Virus record (IMG/VR): IMGVR_UViG_3300024520_000140
Span: 1-44,534 of that record
Length of the DNA stretch: 44,534 nt
DNA from: a virus
Strand: one strand, 5' to 3'
The translations under genes were made by a program, and so were the position numbers. The first letter of the stretch is position 1. Each line of letters begins with the position of its first letter. Of this stretch, positions 20,331-31,100 are shown in pieces. The notes beneath the pieces are model-generated. The model saw only the letters and a list, made by a program, of their open reading frames with translations. It was not told the DNA's origin and ran no database searches.

Positions 20331-22524
20331 ATTCCTAGGTTACAGTTCCAAGCATGATGCTATCATGAATGAAGCTGTAGCTCAAGGTATGAATGGTATG
20401 ATTATCAATAAGGGTGACTTGTGTAATCATCCTTATGAAGTTGTACGATCAATAGCACCGGCTACTGATGCAATTATGGGGTTTGTAACTTTAAAGAATT
20501 ATGAATTGTGGCTCAGTTTCAATGGAATTGGTACATTAACTTGGGCGTTATATTCACCATTTGTAGCAGAATCAGCAGATGAGCGTGTTGATCTTTTCTT
20601 GAGCACCCCTGGTACTGGTACAGCAGGGATATATCCCCCTGGATTTGGTCCTGTGTATGGGCTAAGGGCTGATCTTAAATCTACTGCTGTGACATCTGGC
20701 AATTGGTTTGAATTTGGGGACTGGGCATACCTGCTAGCAAATTCTAGGCCGCCCGCTTGGGATAGTTTAGAAATTGAAAGACCCTTTACTCGAATGTTAA
20801 GAGTGTCACCAGAGTTAGATGGTGGTCAAAATTTAACTGGTCTCCGCAAGTGTGTTATAGGAACCAGGTCGTTACAAAAAATAAACAAAGTAGAAATCTT
20901 AACCATAGCTAGTTACACTGGTACATATCAGTTCAGTACAGCTACTAATGCCGCTAATACAAATACATATCATTATGCTATAACGATGATTACTCCTGGA
21001 GAGAGACATCAGAGTATTTATGACTCAGGAGATACTTTAGAACCTGATGCTTTGGAGTCTAATGCTGTTACATTTACTGATGGTGCCGCTCTTCAAGTTG
21101 ACAAATTACCTAGAATAGAAATTTCACCTTACAAAGCTAGTGTTGAGTTTGAGCCCCCTGCAATTCATCTTAGTTATCCTTATACATGGCCAACTGATGC
21201 AGTTGTTGGAGTTTATGCAAAAGAAAGTACTGAAACTACTTATAAGTTTATTGGGTACCATCCGATAGTGGAAAGACATGAGGATGCTAATGGGGATATT
21301 GCATTCTATATTTATATCAGAAATTTCACGACAGTTGACCATTTCTATCCGACAGATCATTATATACCTAGCCCATGTACTTGGATGGTAGAATACAGAG
21401 ATAGGATATATTCCAATATTATAGCTGATGCTAGGTTGCCTTGGGACGAAGATACATCTAGGCCAGCGTCAACTGAACCTCCATTAAATACATTGCAAGT
21501 AAGTCCTTCGGGTCAAGAAGAAATATTGCGACATGGTACTTTGGCCGTTAATGATCCAGTAACATCTGGACGGCTTGCTACTTTGATACCGAATTATGTT
21601 AATGGATTGTTGACTACTACATTAGGGGAAAAACAAACAACGATCACTGGTGGTATAGTTTATTTTGGTCAGCTTATACTGTTTAAACGTAACCGTACTT
21701 ATGTACTAGATGATGATATAGCACTCGCTGGGGAAATACGAGTTTTATTCTCTGACAAAGGGTGTGTTAATGCTCATGGTGGAAAGGGTTATTTAGTACA
21801 CAATGATATTTTATATTTTGTATCAACAGACGGGGTATACGCTTGGAGTGGACAAGATGAACCTGTAAGAATTAGTGAGCCTATTCAAGAAGACCTTGAG
21901 GCTATTGAGACTAACAGGTATACTTATTGTAGACTTAATGCAGACCCTCGTTATAATCTTGTATACTTGACTTTCCCAGTTGGACCTGAGGGTGAAGGAG
22001 TCGCAGATAATAATGATGTAATTTCAACCTTCATATATCATCCAAATGAAGGGGGTGTTTGGACAACACTAAGTTATAGTGAACAAATATCAGAAGTTGT
22101 GCATAGGAAAATATTGAAAGAATCCCCTGCTATTGTTACAGTAGAACGGTCAGCGATAAAGGTTTTTATGGGCCGGCATGGGTGGATTAGCCAGTTAGGG
22201 TTATTGGAATCCGAGGGGCCATTGTTTACCTCACATTGGACTTCGGCATATTTGTCGGGTGGTGGGGACCAGATAAGATTGAAACATTGGAAAGAATTGC
22301 TGGTTAATAGTGAAGAAGTTTTTGAGGGTGTAAAATATATTTTCTTTGCAAAAAATAATAAGATATTGGCAACAGTAGGTGATGAGTATGATTCAGATTT
22401 TAAAAATTTAATCCATCTAGGATTCCATAGTTCTCTTATGGGATTTACTATTAGTGTTTTGACAACTAAACCATTTAGAATAAATGGTTATGAGATAACT
22501 TACCAATCGAAAGGAATCAGATAA
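20308..22524 (+). CDS. Tail nozzle protein (podoviral tail tubular B type)
   Basis: A 738-aa protein starting MPTIGTNKFLGYSSKHDAI. It has repeated blade-like strands typical of podoviral nozzle or stopper proteins: ILFKRNRTYVLDDD, LFSDKGCVNAHGGKGYLVH and ILYFVSTDGVYAWSG (about 465-525), then FIYHPNEGGVWTT. The words no-start G--A, D-LYF-S-DGVY--SG are common in this family. It should form the distal tube of the short tail and a platform for fibres. It follows the adaptor with a 23-base overlap and its stop overlaps the next start. Confidence 0.8.
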   Translation: MPTIGTNKFLGYSSKHDAIMNEAVAQGMNGMIINKGDLCNHPYEVVRSIAPATDAIMGFVTLKNYELWLSFNGIGTLTWALYSPFVAESADERVDLFLSTPGTGTAGIYPPGFGPVYGLRADLKSTAVTSGNWFEFGDWAYLLANSRPPAWDSLEIERPFTRMLRVSPELDGGQNLTGLRKCVIGTRSLQKINKVEILTIASYTGTYQFSTATNAANTNTYHYAITMITPGERHQSIYDSGDTLEPDALESNAVTFTDGAALQVDKLPRIEISPYKASVEFEPPAIHLSYPYTWPTDAVVGVYAKESTETTYKFIGYHPIVERHEDANGDIAFYIYIRNFTTVDHFYPTDHYIPSPCTWMVEYRDRIYSNIIADARLPWDEDTSRPASTEPPLNTLQVSPSGQEEILRHGTLAVNDPVTSGRLATLIPNYVNGLLTTTLGEKQTTITGGIVYFGQLILFKRNRTYVLDDDIALAGEIRVLFSDKGCVNAHGGKGYLVHNDILYFVSTDGVYAWSGQDEPVRISEPIQEDLEAIETNRYTYCRLNADPRYNLVYLTFPVGPEGEGVADNNDVISTFIYHPNEGGVWTTLSYSEQISEVVHRKILKESPAIVTVERSAIKVFMGRHGWISQLGLLESEGPLFTSHWTSAYLSGGGDQIRLKHWKELLVNSEEVFEGVKYIFFAKNNKILATVGDEYDSDFKNLIHLGFHSSLMGFTISVLTTKPFRINGYEITYQSKGIR

Positions 22525-22916
22525 TGGGTACTACCGGAGCGGTAACAGGTACTATCAAAATTGGTAGTGCCGCACTTACGGAAATTAGTCTTGCGATTTC
22601 TCCTGAAACTGAGGATGTAAGTAACCATGTAAGACAAAAATTAACAATTGCATCTTCTGCGGCATCTGCCGCTATTGAACAGGGTGGTATTACTACTATA
22701 GCTTTTATCTGGATAAAGAGTGTTAAGGCATCTGATGGTACTACACCGCTGCCATTAGCTGTTAAAATTAATGCCGGGTCTTTGCTTGCGATGGGTTCGC
22801 ATTCAGAAATTCTCTTAGTCTGTAACCCTAAAGCTAATGCTCTTACTACAGCAATTGAACTTGCTGGTCATGCATCTGAAAATGCAATTGTAGAATATAT
22901 TCTTGCAGGTGATTAA
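22524..22916 (+). CDS. Small Ala-rich virion protein
   Basis: A 130-aa protein beginning MGTTGAVTGTIKIGSAALTE and ending with HASENAIVEYILAGD. The composition (Ala, Thr, Ile; few charges) and the strand pattern suggest a compact beta structural protein with a role on the virion surface or tail. No family is recognised. It is coupled to the nozzle (ATG overlapping the previous stop) and to the fibre gene that follows (TAATG). Confidence 0.6.
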   Translation: MGTTGAVTGTIKIGSAALTEISLAISPETEDVSNHVRQKLTIASSAASAAIEQGGITTIAFIWIKSVKASDGTTPLPLAVKINAGSLLAMGSHSEILLVCNPKANALTTAIELAGHASENAIVEYILAGD

Positions 22917-23947
22917 TGCCTCTTAGGTTTCCCAAAGTTTGGACTAGGCAGCAACGAGAGACTCTGGAAGCTCTTGAGAAGAAGATCACCAGCGATGGTG
23001 AATTCAGTCTCTATAATCTTTCAGATAACTCTAAAAGATTATTAGTTGCCGCTGGGAGTATTTCTTCGGGCCAGACCCGTACGCTTACAATGGCAGATGT
23101 GGATGTAGACCTTGCTGATTTAGCTACGGCTACAGCAGGGTTAGCTGCACATATATCTGATGTAGCAAATCCCCATGCAACAGATATTGAGAATCTTGGT
23201 GCAGGCACACTTGCTGAATTGAATGCTGCAATCTCTGATGCTACATTAATAGATACAGGTGATGCTAGGTTATCGGATAGTCGTGCTCCTACGAATCATG
23301 CAGCAGAGCATACTGACGGTACTGATGATATCCAAGATGCAACTGCTGTTCAAAAGGGATTAATGACAGCAGCTTATGGTACGAAACTAGATGGTATTGA
23401 AGCTGCTGCTGATGTAACGGATGCAACAAATGTTGCTGCTGCTGGAGCTATAATGGCTGCATTTTATGCAGCCAAGGGGGATTTGATAACAGCCTCCGCA
23501 GATGATACTCCAATTATATTGAGTGTAGGTGCTGACGGAGAAGTGCTTACCGCTCAAGCTGATGGGACTGTGGGTTGGGAAGCGGCTGCTGGTGGTGGTG
23601 GTACAATAACTAAATTAGTTTATATTGAAAATCCAACGGCATCAGATGTACTACCAGTATTTTATACACCAGCAGCCTCTACAATTAGTAAGGTAGTGTT
23701 CGGAGTAGTCGGCGGTGGTGGTACTGATATAGATTTTAATTTAGAATACCGGAGTCAACTTACTCCTGACACTACGTCCGGGACACAATTATGGACAACA
23801 GATGAAGTAGCTGGTGAAACTTTTGAAGCAAACACAACTTTTAATGATGCAACTATACCTGCTGATAAATGGGTAACTTATGTGGCAAGTGCTAAAACTG
23901 GTAGCCCGACAAAAATTTATGTAGCTATTGTATACACGGAAGACTAA
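22916..23947 (+). CDS. Tail fibre protein with collagen/fibre-type repeats
   Basis: A 343-aa protein. After an N-terminal attachment region (RFPKVWTRQQRETLEALE) come sequences common in phage tail fibres: AAHISDVANPHATDIENLGA, RLSDSRAPTNHAAEHTDGTD, QKGLMTAAYGTKLDGIEAAA, and the GEVLTAQADGTVGWEAA motif. A Gly-rich hinge leads into a C-terminal beta domain (residues about 235-343) that may be the receptor-binding tip. The fibre repeats (D-R-SDSR-P--H) are widely shared among phages. It overlaps the next gene start. Confidence 0.8.
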   Translation: MPLRFPKVWTRQQRETLEALEKKITSDGEFSLYNLSDNSKRLLVAAGSISSGQTRTLTMADVDVDLADLATATAGLAAHISDVANPHATDIENLGAGTLAELNAAISDATLIDTGDARLSDSRAPTNHAAEHTDGTDDIQDATAVQKGLMTAAYGTKLDGIEAAADVTDATNVAAAGAIMAAFYAAKGDLITASADDTPIILSVGADGEVLTAQADGTVGWEAAAGGGGTITKLVYIENPTASDVLPVFYTPAASTISKVVFGVVGGGGTDIDFNLEYRSQLTPDTTSGTQLWTTDEVAGETFEANTTFNDATIPADKWVTYVASAKTGSPTKIYVAIVYTED

Positions 23948-25272
23948 TGGCATTTACTGTCGTCGACATTATATCATTCGCAGTACCCCAAGCGGCAAGA
24001 CAACTAGAGTTCCAGTCAACGGGTGGTAGTAGCAAATATTTAATCAGTACGGACGTACCACCCCCGAATTCATTGGCAAGCAGTGCAGAATTTTCCCAGG
24101 ACAAAACCAACAGTTTCGCCAGAACAAACACGCATACCTTTAGTACAGGGACGGGTGCGGACTCCTACAACTGTTTTTCCTGGATGGTTTATATAGAAGA
24201 TATTTCAGGTTCGGCGTGGCCACCAAGTACATCTAACGAAGTGCCGTTGTTGAGAGTTACTGATACATCAGGCACTGCAATAAAACTTAATATTACTGAT
24301 AACGGAGACGGCACTGATCTACTGGAACTAATAGACGCGGCGGGCAGCACGGTTGGGTCATCGGCAGATGTATTCACGATGGAAACATGGTATCGAATAG
24401 ACTTGATATTCCAAAAGGATAACTCTGGCTCTGCAATGGTGTGGGTTACAGAGTGGGGTGAGGATACAGGTGCTGCACTTATTGATGTATCAGCTCAAGA
24501 TTTTGAAGCTGGCGGCACGACACCGGAAAGTTTCTTTGGCGGGCAAGGTGGAGAAACCCCTGTATCTGGTGTCAGTGTGTTTATGAGCACCGGCATAATT
24601 GCCAATAGTCTCGATGGTGAAGATGATCTGCCTAAGCATTTCTTTGACATTATTCTCGACGGGACACAAACAACGGGTACTACACCAGATGCAGATGAAA
24701 CAGGTGACACAACAGGGACAAAGGATACAATCACTGGGACATGGCAGGCTACTCTTGATGGAAGTCTTGCGACAGGTGCATATTACAATGATTCAGGATC
24801 AGCAACGCCACACGGTGGCATGGTGGACTGTGCTCATCCAGCAGGCTCATTGAGTAATGCTGACTTTGTATATGGAGCAAGTTGGAAGTTTAGAACATTA
24901 TCTGTACCGGGTGGTGGCGGAAATATGTACTGTCTATGGGGTTGGTGGGATGGGTCGTCGACCACATATCATACCGGTACACGTGTAAATGCTGGTACTG
25001 GCGTTGATTGGTTAAATGTAACCGTTGACCAGTCATCCGCTGATTGTCCGGGTGTTGCAGATCAATTCGTATTAGGACATGAATGGACGGCAAGTTCGGC
25101 GGGCACCCGTTATTGTAGATTGATAGAAGCATGGGCTATGGTTGCAGTACGGTATCCGCTTCGTAGCGAGATCGGTACATCACACAGTCTCGGACAAACA
25201 ATAGGACGAATTGATACATCAGATGCTGCGGGTGGAGCACGAGGACGTGTCAATGTAAAAATATCTGGGTAG
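23947..25272 (+). CDS. Putative receptor-binding or spike-associated protein (lectin-like)
   Basis: A 441-aa protein made mostly of beta strands. The first half (FSWMVYIEDISGSAWPP, then METWYRIDLIFQKDNSGSAM) looks like a LamG or ConA-like jelly roll. The second half repeats the theme with GNMYCLWGWWDGSSTTY and WLNVTVDQSS. Such folds often bind carbohydrates in phage tails. It has richer GC-ending codon use than neighbours, similar to the beta-helix gene. No enzymatic residues can be singled out. AGGAG for the following gene lies just after its stop. Confidence 0.6.
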   Translation: MAFTVVDIISFAVPQAARQLEFQSTGGSSKYLISTDVPPPNSLASSAEFSQDKTNSFARTNTHTFSTGTGADSYNCFSWMVYIEDISGSAWPPSTSNEVPLLRVTDTSGTAIKLNITDNGDGTDLLELIDAAGSTVGSSADVFTMETWYRIDLIFQKDNSGSAMVWVTEWGEDTGAALIDVSAQDFEAGGTTPESFFGGQGGETPVSGVSVFMSTGIIANSLDGEDDLPKHFFDIILDGTQTTGTTPDADETGDTTGTKDTITGTWQATLDGSLATGAYYNDSGSATPHGGMVDCAHPAGSLSNADFVYGASWKFRTLSVPGGGGNMYCLWGWWDGSSTTYHTGTRVNAGTGVDWLNVTVDQSSADCPGVADQFVLGHEWTASSAGTRYCRLIEAWAMVAVRYPLRSEIGTSHSLGQTIGRIDTSDAAGGARGRVNVKISG

Positions 25273-25281
25273 GAGTAACCA

Positions 25282-26205
25282 ATGGCAAGTTTTTTCGATA
25301 ATTTATTTGCTGGACAAAATCAACCAAATGTACAAAATGTACCTTTTGATGACCGGTTTAATGTATTTGGTCCTAATGGTACAGGGTATGAAGCTTATGC
25401 AAACCCCCCTGAACCGCCTTCACCATTCCCCAATATCACTCATATAGATTCTAATTTTGGGGGTAGGGGTCTTAATTTATCACTTGAAGATGAAGCACGA
25501 GCACTTATTGACCGGACCAACCGTGGACGGGAAAAGGCTACCCTGTCAGCATTAGGTGAACTTGGTAGTTTTGAAGAGATGATACGTGCTCTCTTTGGGG
25601 ATGCTCGTAGTGATATAGAAGCTAATGTTCCTTTTAATCCTCGGTCAGATGAAGATGTGCAAATAGATAAAACTAGAATCTTTAATATGATTGACCAGAA
25701 CCTGCAATCTGCTATCGGGAATAAGGCTGCCGAGTTACAATCCCGTGGCATACGTGGTGGTGGTCAGACCAGTGCAGCAGCAGGGCAGGTAGCATCAGCG
25801 GCTAGTAATGCTAGGACGGGTTCTTATGGTAAACTTTTAAGTGAGCAGACTAGGATTAATGATGCTTCTAATCTTGCTAGAGGTCAATTGCTTTCTAATT
25901 TAAATACCGGTATGGCCCCATTTTTGACTAATATAGGGAATCTTAGGACTCGGCTAAAAGCTGGTAACGTCGATGATCCATCAGCAGAACTTGATCTTCT
26001 GTCTGGATTGATGGGACGTGAGGAAGCTAGAACGGCAAGAACTGAGGCAATGGATCTTTTTGAAGAACATATGGGTAACATTGACCCGACTCAATTTGAG
26101 ACAGTCATGGGATTCCTTGGTCCTCTTGTTAGTCTTGGTGGTATGGAAGACTTCGGGAATCTACTCGCTGGTTTGCCTATGTTGGAAGGATTATTTGATG
26201 GCTAA
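25282..26205 (+). CDS. Internal virion / ejection protein 1
   Basis: A 307-aa protein beginning MASFFDNLFAGQNQPNVQN with a Pro-rich start and then long helices (LEDEARALIDRTNRGREKAT, RGIRGGGQTSAAAGQVASAA). A Gly/Ala-rich middle and hydrophobic end are typical of podoviral internal virion proteins that leave the head before DNA and form a channel. AGGAG lies 7 bases before the ATG. The assignment is by context and composition; no specific family is recognised. Confidence 0.6.
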   Translation: MASFFDNLFAGQNQPNVQNVPFDDRFNVFGPNGTGYEAYANPPEPPSPFPNITHIDSNFGGRGLNLSLEDEARALIDRTNRGREKATLSALGELGSFEEMIRALFGDARSDIEANVPFNPRSDEDVQIDKTRIFNMIDQNLQSAIGNKAAELQSRGIRGGGQTSAAAGQVASAASNARTGSYGKLLSEQTRINDASNLARGQLLSNLNTGMAPFLTNIGNLRTRLKAGNVDDPSAELDLLSGLMGREEARTARTEAMDLFEEHMGNIDPTQFETVMGFLGPLVSLGGMEDFGNLLAGLPMLEGLFDG

Positions 26206-26998
26206 TTTCGGACAATTAGGCCCGTTAGTAATGCAAGGGCAGCAGAGTTTGATTAATCAAATGATGCAAGCCGCTATGCTTAAACGTAATCTCTTTGAAG
26301 TAAAGTTGGAAGAATTGCGTAACCGTACCAGACAACGGCAAGCAGAGAAGGCTGGCAGTAAAGCGGCAGACAAAGCCGGTAAGCAGCAAACGGCTGCGAC
26401 TGCTGCAACCGTTGCTTCTATGATTGCATCAATCTTTTTCCCACCGGCTGCGGCTATCGGTGGGATAGCAGGAGCGGCAGGGGCCGCTGCCCCTTCATCA
26501 ACTCCAGGTGGAAGTTATAGTGATCCGGGTGGTGGCTTTGCTAGTGGTCTTGGTAAAGATTCCGGATTAACTGCTAAGACACCCACTCCTACTACCTCTA
26601 CTGCCCCTACTATGGGCGGCGGAATAGGAACTGCTGGAACTGCTGCGAATGCTCTTGCTGCAATTCTTCCAGGGCTTATGAGTAGTGGTCAGGGGCGGCT
26701 AGGCCCAGCTCCTGCTGCTAGAACTACGTCATTTATGCAGGCTTTGGGCGGCAATAGTGGTAGTGGTGATATACTCCAGGATATGATGGGTATCATAGCA
26801 GCCGCTAACCAACCTAAATCTTTTCCCACATCCATGCGTGCTCAGGCCGCTCCTGATAGTATGCTTAGTATGAGCAAGCAAGATCATAAAGATGCTTTAG
26901 CCTATGCTGACATAGGTGGTGGTGCCTTTGGTGGTTATCTGGGTGGCCAGGAAATATTCGGTGATGATGCATTCAAGAAACTTTTAGGGATATTTTAA
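26198..26998 (+). CDS. Internal virion / ejection protein 2 with hydrophobic Ala/Gly segment
   Basis: A 266-aa protein from the ATG at 26198, with AAGGA 8 bases upstream and an 8-base overlap with the preceding gene. It opens MANFGQLGPLVMQGQQSLIN, continues with a Gln/Lys/Arg-rich helix (RNRTRQRQAEKAGSKAADKA), then a hydrophobic 30-residue stretch (about 67-98, IASIFFPPAAAIGGIAG) that could span a membrane, then a disordered Gly/Ser/Thr/Pro region. A membrane-inserting ejection protein is plausible. Earlier in-frame starts reach into the previous gene and are rejected. Confidence 0.6.
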   Translation: MANFGQLGPLVMQGQQSLINQMMQAAMLKRNLFEVKLEELRNRTRQRQAEKAGSKAADKAGKQQTAATAATVASMIASIFFPPAAAIGGIAGAAGAAAPSSTPGGSYSDPGGGFASGLGKDSGLTAKTPTPTTSTAPTMGGGIGTAGTAANALAAILPGLMSSGQGRLGPAPAARTTSFMQALGGNSGSGDILQDMMGIIAAANQPKSFPTSMRAQAAPDSMLSMSKQDHKDALAYADIGGGAFGGYLGGQEIFGDDAFKKLLGIF

Positions 26999-28116
26999 TG
27001 TCAGAAATAGACCAACTACGACAACAAATATCACAGTCTAGGCAAGCTCGTCAACCCGGTTTCGGTGACATTCTCCCACTTGCCCTTGCTGCTTATGCTG
27101 ATCTGGCCGGTGGCCGTACAGGTGGACAGACCACTGCTGGTATGCTAGACCAGCGTGGATTGGTTGGTGACCCGCGAGGGCAAGCCGATGCTAACTTAGA
27201 AACTTTTATCAAGGCTAAAGAGCTAGAGAACCAGGGTCTGCGAACTCAGAGTGCTGTGGATAGGAATGAGGCACAGACAGGATTAGTAAATAGGCAGATT
27301 AAAGAATTTGACTTGGATGCAGAAATCCGTGAATTAACTAGAAAAGCTACTATTGATGGTCATCAGAAGGCTGCCGAAGAATATGATCGGAAGGGGGAAG
27401 TTTTAGATGTTTTAGAATTCCAGTGGAAGGAAGCTCTTAGTACTGGTGATCCATCAGCACCTGCATTAAGGCGTGAATATTTTAGTGCTCTCAATAATAG
27501 GACTCAAGAATTGCAACGGGGTAAAGAATCAACCTTTAAAGATTTTATGAACAACGACCATGTATGGGGACGAGTTATGGCTATGGGTGATCCTGACCCT
27601 ATGGATAGAAAGTTATTGCAAGAGCGTGCTAAGGTTAAATTAGACCCAACTTTATCAGATACTGCAAAAGCAGCAATACTAGGTATGAATGATATTCTTC
27701 AACTAGGCGGAGCTGTGGATAAAGATGGAAAGTTTGCGGCTGTAGATGAAGAAAGTTTTTACCAAAATGCTATACAAGAGATCGGAGCAAGATGGTCTAG
27801 TTTAAAGAAAACTAATCAGTTAGATAGGGTTGTTGAATATGCTTGGGAGACAATGCCATTTAAATCCAATGATCATTCCGTATCAGAATTTATAGAAGAT
27901 ATTTTAGAACTAAGAAATTCTGGTATGGGTCCAAGTGATATTATACCCAATCTTACACCATATATAACAGCGGAAACTACCCCTGGTGGTGAGATTGCTG
28001 TTGAAAAATTAACAAAGGAATTGGAAGAAGGACGTGGGGTCGCAGGTGCAAAAAAACTTGAGCGAAATAAATTCTTGAAAATGATGCGTGAAGCTCGGCA
28101 AAAGGGTAGGCGTTAA
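26998..28116 (+). CDS. Internal virion / ejection protein 3
   Basis: A 372-aa, almost entirely helical protein starting MSEIDQLRQQISQSRQARQP. It has a short Ala/Leu-rich region (ILPLALAAYADLAGG), a long coiled stretch (VDRNEAQTGLVNRQIKEFDL), and the charged end EKLTKELEEGRGVAGAKKLE. The run of three or four helical genes behind the fibres and before a 1001-aa gene is the usual layout of podoviral internal core proteins. It is translationally coupled at both ends. Confidence 0.6.
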   Translation: MSEIDQLRQQISQSRQARQPGFGDILPLALAAYADLAGGRTGGQTTAGMLDQRGLVGDPRGQADANLETFIKAKELENQGLRTQSAVDRNEAQTGLVNRQIKEFDLDAEIRELTRKATIDGHQKAAEEYDRKGEVLDVLEFQWKEALSTGDPSAPALRREYFSALNNRTQELQRGKESTFKDFMNNDHVWGRVMAMGDPDPMDRKLLQERAKVKLDPTLSDTAKAAILGMNDILQLGGAVDKDGKFAAVDEESFYQNAIQEIGARWSSLKKTNQLDRVVEYAWETMPFKSNDHSVSEFIEDILELRNSGMGPSDIIPNLTPYITAETTPGGEIAVEKLTKELEEGRGVAGAKKLERNKFLKMMREARQKGRR

Positions 28117-31100
28117 TGCCAAGAATACCGGGATCAACTGAAGGTCTACCGAAGGCAAAGAAGACGGTCATTCAGACTCTGACTGATCCGATCTTTAATG
28201 TTCTTGATGCACCGGCAAACGCTACCCGGTCACTGGCTGCGTTTGCACGTACCGGTAATACAGAATTTTTAACCAATGCACCATTGTCTATGATCCCGTT
28301 CGGTGGGTCCACATACACATCAGGTAGGGATGTAACTGGTTCTGACAACTTTTTAGCAAATGCTGCTGTACTGTTGGCTATGGACCCATTACTGGTCTTA
28401 GGTGGTGTGGGAACCGCTAGCAAATCCGGTAAACTATTAAATAGCATTAGAAAACAACACGCTCTGGTTAAGGGAATGCGTGCTCACCCTAGTCTGGTTA
28501 GTGAGTTAAAAGTTGAGGGTAAGGTCTTACAAGACATGATGTCCGAGTTCCGTAAACTACCAATGGTGGAGAAGACGGGAACTCGTCGGCATCTGTTCAC
28601 CCTTACTGGTGGTAAACCGGTTGGGGATGCTGCTCATTTAAAAGCTATGTTTCCTTGGGGCATGATGCCTGATATGAAACGGGCAGCGGCAGCGGAGCGT
28701 GTTCCTAAACTTACACATCAGTTAGACTTGGCTGGATTAAAACTTAAAGAAGCTAAGAAAGTCAGGGGCGTCACTGGGCAGAAATACGCAAGGGATGTAG
28801 AGAAATATACGAAGGCTCTTGCAGTGGCTAAGGATGTATCCAAGGGATACCGTGGTTCTCTCATTAGTCCTAATATGGCAAACAAACTCCGGGCTATTAG
28901 TAGCCGTTTTGGTCACCGGTCTGATGCAGGGAAGGCATCTATTGCAATTGAAAGATATTTAACAGCTAGGGATAAGGCCGTATGGGAAGAAGGTGGTGCG
29001 GTCTTAATGAAACAGTTCGATGAACTGAGAAAAGCTGAGAATATAGAAGCTGGTGAATTCTCTAGGCGTATCCTTAAAGCTGCTGAAACTAGACAACTTG
29101 GTAAGAAATTGCAGTCCGGTGAGCGGGATATGGTTGGTTTGATAACCGATCTGAAGTCTCAGCAAGTACAGGATATGCAAGATGCTACTAATACCTATCG
29201 TAAGATGGTGAAAAAGTTACCTAAGGAAGAAGAGAAATTCCGTACGCAACTCATTGATCGGCTTGATAGGATTAAGATTGCAGCTTACGAAGACAGTAGG
29301 GATCTTGTAGAAATAAATAAAATATGGATGGGTGGTGAAGGTCTTTCGTCAGATATGATAGCTCTTATTGATAAGGTGTATGAGCATAGTGATGACTTCG
29401 TTAAGCTAGAACGTGGTCAACGGATTAATATTGATCCACTTAAAAATGATTTAATGTCATATGTCCGTCGTATGCTTACACCAGAAGCTAAAGACCTTTT
29501 AAAACATAATAAGAATAAATTTAATTTAATTTTTAATGCAGCTAAGCAGAGACTTGGTCCTCAACATAAGCGTAAGCTCTTGCCTGAAAAGGGTATACTA
29601 GATGTAAATGAATGGGCTAGAAAGGAACATGGTTTAAAATTTGATTTGTTTGAGCCCAACATTGTTAAGAGTGCAATGGACCGGCGACTGGAACATATTC
29701 AGAATATCCATAAAGCGGCAACCGCTAACCAAGCCCTTAGAATACATGGAATTCCCAAAGCTCTGGCTAAATCCAAGGGTATAAAATCTGTACCCGCTCG
29801 CACATTCATGGATAGGGTAGGACTCGACTGGCACAAAATAGATGACCTACCAGAGATCGCTGAGGATCTGGTAATACCCAGGAGTACCTACGATGAGCTG
29901 ACTCGGGTGGATTACCTGATGCAAAAGAGTCTATTCAATGATCCTAGAATTGTTCAGTCAATGAAATGGATGGATGATAATGTAAACTCTTGGTTCCGTT
30001 TCGGCCTGACAACCCCGTTCCCCTCATTCCATCATCGTAACTTTGTTGGTAATCTTTTCCTAAATCTTGTAGGTGGGGTAGGGCCACAATGGTTAAACAA
30101 AGCTCGGATAATGATGAAGAAGGCCAGGAATGGAGAACTGGTTGGTAAAGAATTAGCTGAATGGACTAAGATGGGCTCCTTGCAAATAGAGCATGGCGGT
30201 CACTATGCATCTATGTTAGAGATCAGTCCGCGGGCAGCAGGTAAGTTGACCAAAGTTTTAGATAAACCGGGCATCAGTCACATGCGTCGGTACGGTATGT
30301 ATATTGAGGATCAGGCTAGAGTTGCACATTACCTGGCAAAACGATCCGCTGGCCATTCACCGTTCCAGGCACAGGCTAGTGTCAACCGGTACCTGTTTAA
30401 CTATCGTGATCTTACTAGCTTTGAACGTAAGATCATGCGTCCCAATATTTTATTCTACACTTGGATTAAAAATAACTTACCATTAATGGTAGCGACTAGT
30501 GTAAAAAATCCTAAACTTGTCAATGCTTGGAACAAGATGATGGGGATAGGTGGTGATGAAGTTCCTGATTATCTTAGGTCAGCTTCTGTTGTTCCTGTTG
30601 GTGATAGCACTTTCTTTTCTGATCCTGGTGTGCCTCTCACTGATTTAAATCTACTTAACGTGGACGACGCTGATCCTACTGCATCTGACCAGTTAATGAG
30701 AATTGTTAGCCGGTTGGCTAGTCGTGCATCCCCTATACCCAAGCTGGCATTTGAGCTAGCATCGGGTAAGTCTAGTTTCAGTCTTAGGGAACATAGAACT
30801 ATGGGGGAAATTCTATTAGAAAATCTCCCAACTAGCCGGGTGTTCAGAACTATCAGTAAGGCTATAGACCCTGATGATTCTGTGGCTGCTAGGCTATTAC
30901 AAGCATTGACTGGGATCAAGAAATATAAAATGTCTCCATTGAAGGGTCAGGAAGATTTGCTTGAAAGGATAATGATTCAAGAAGGGCTGGGTAGGAAGTT
31001 TGAAGTGGTGGGCAGGAAGTTCAGTACTGATCCTGAGTCCAAGGCGTTTAAGCAGATCAACGATGAACTCAAGAAGATACGCTCTAAGAAGCGTAAGGAA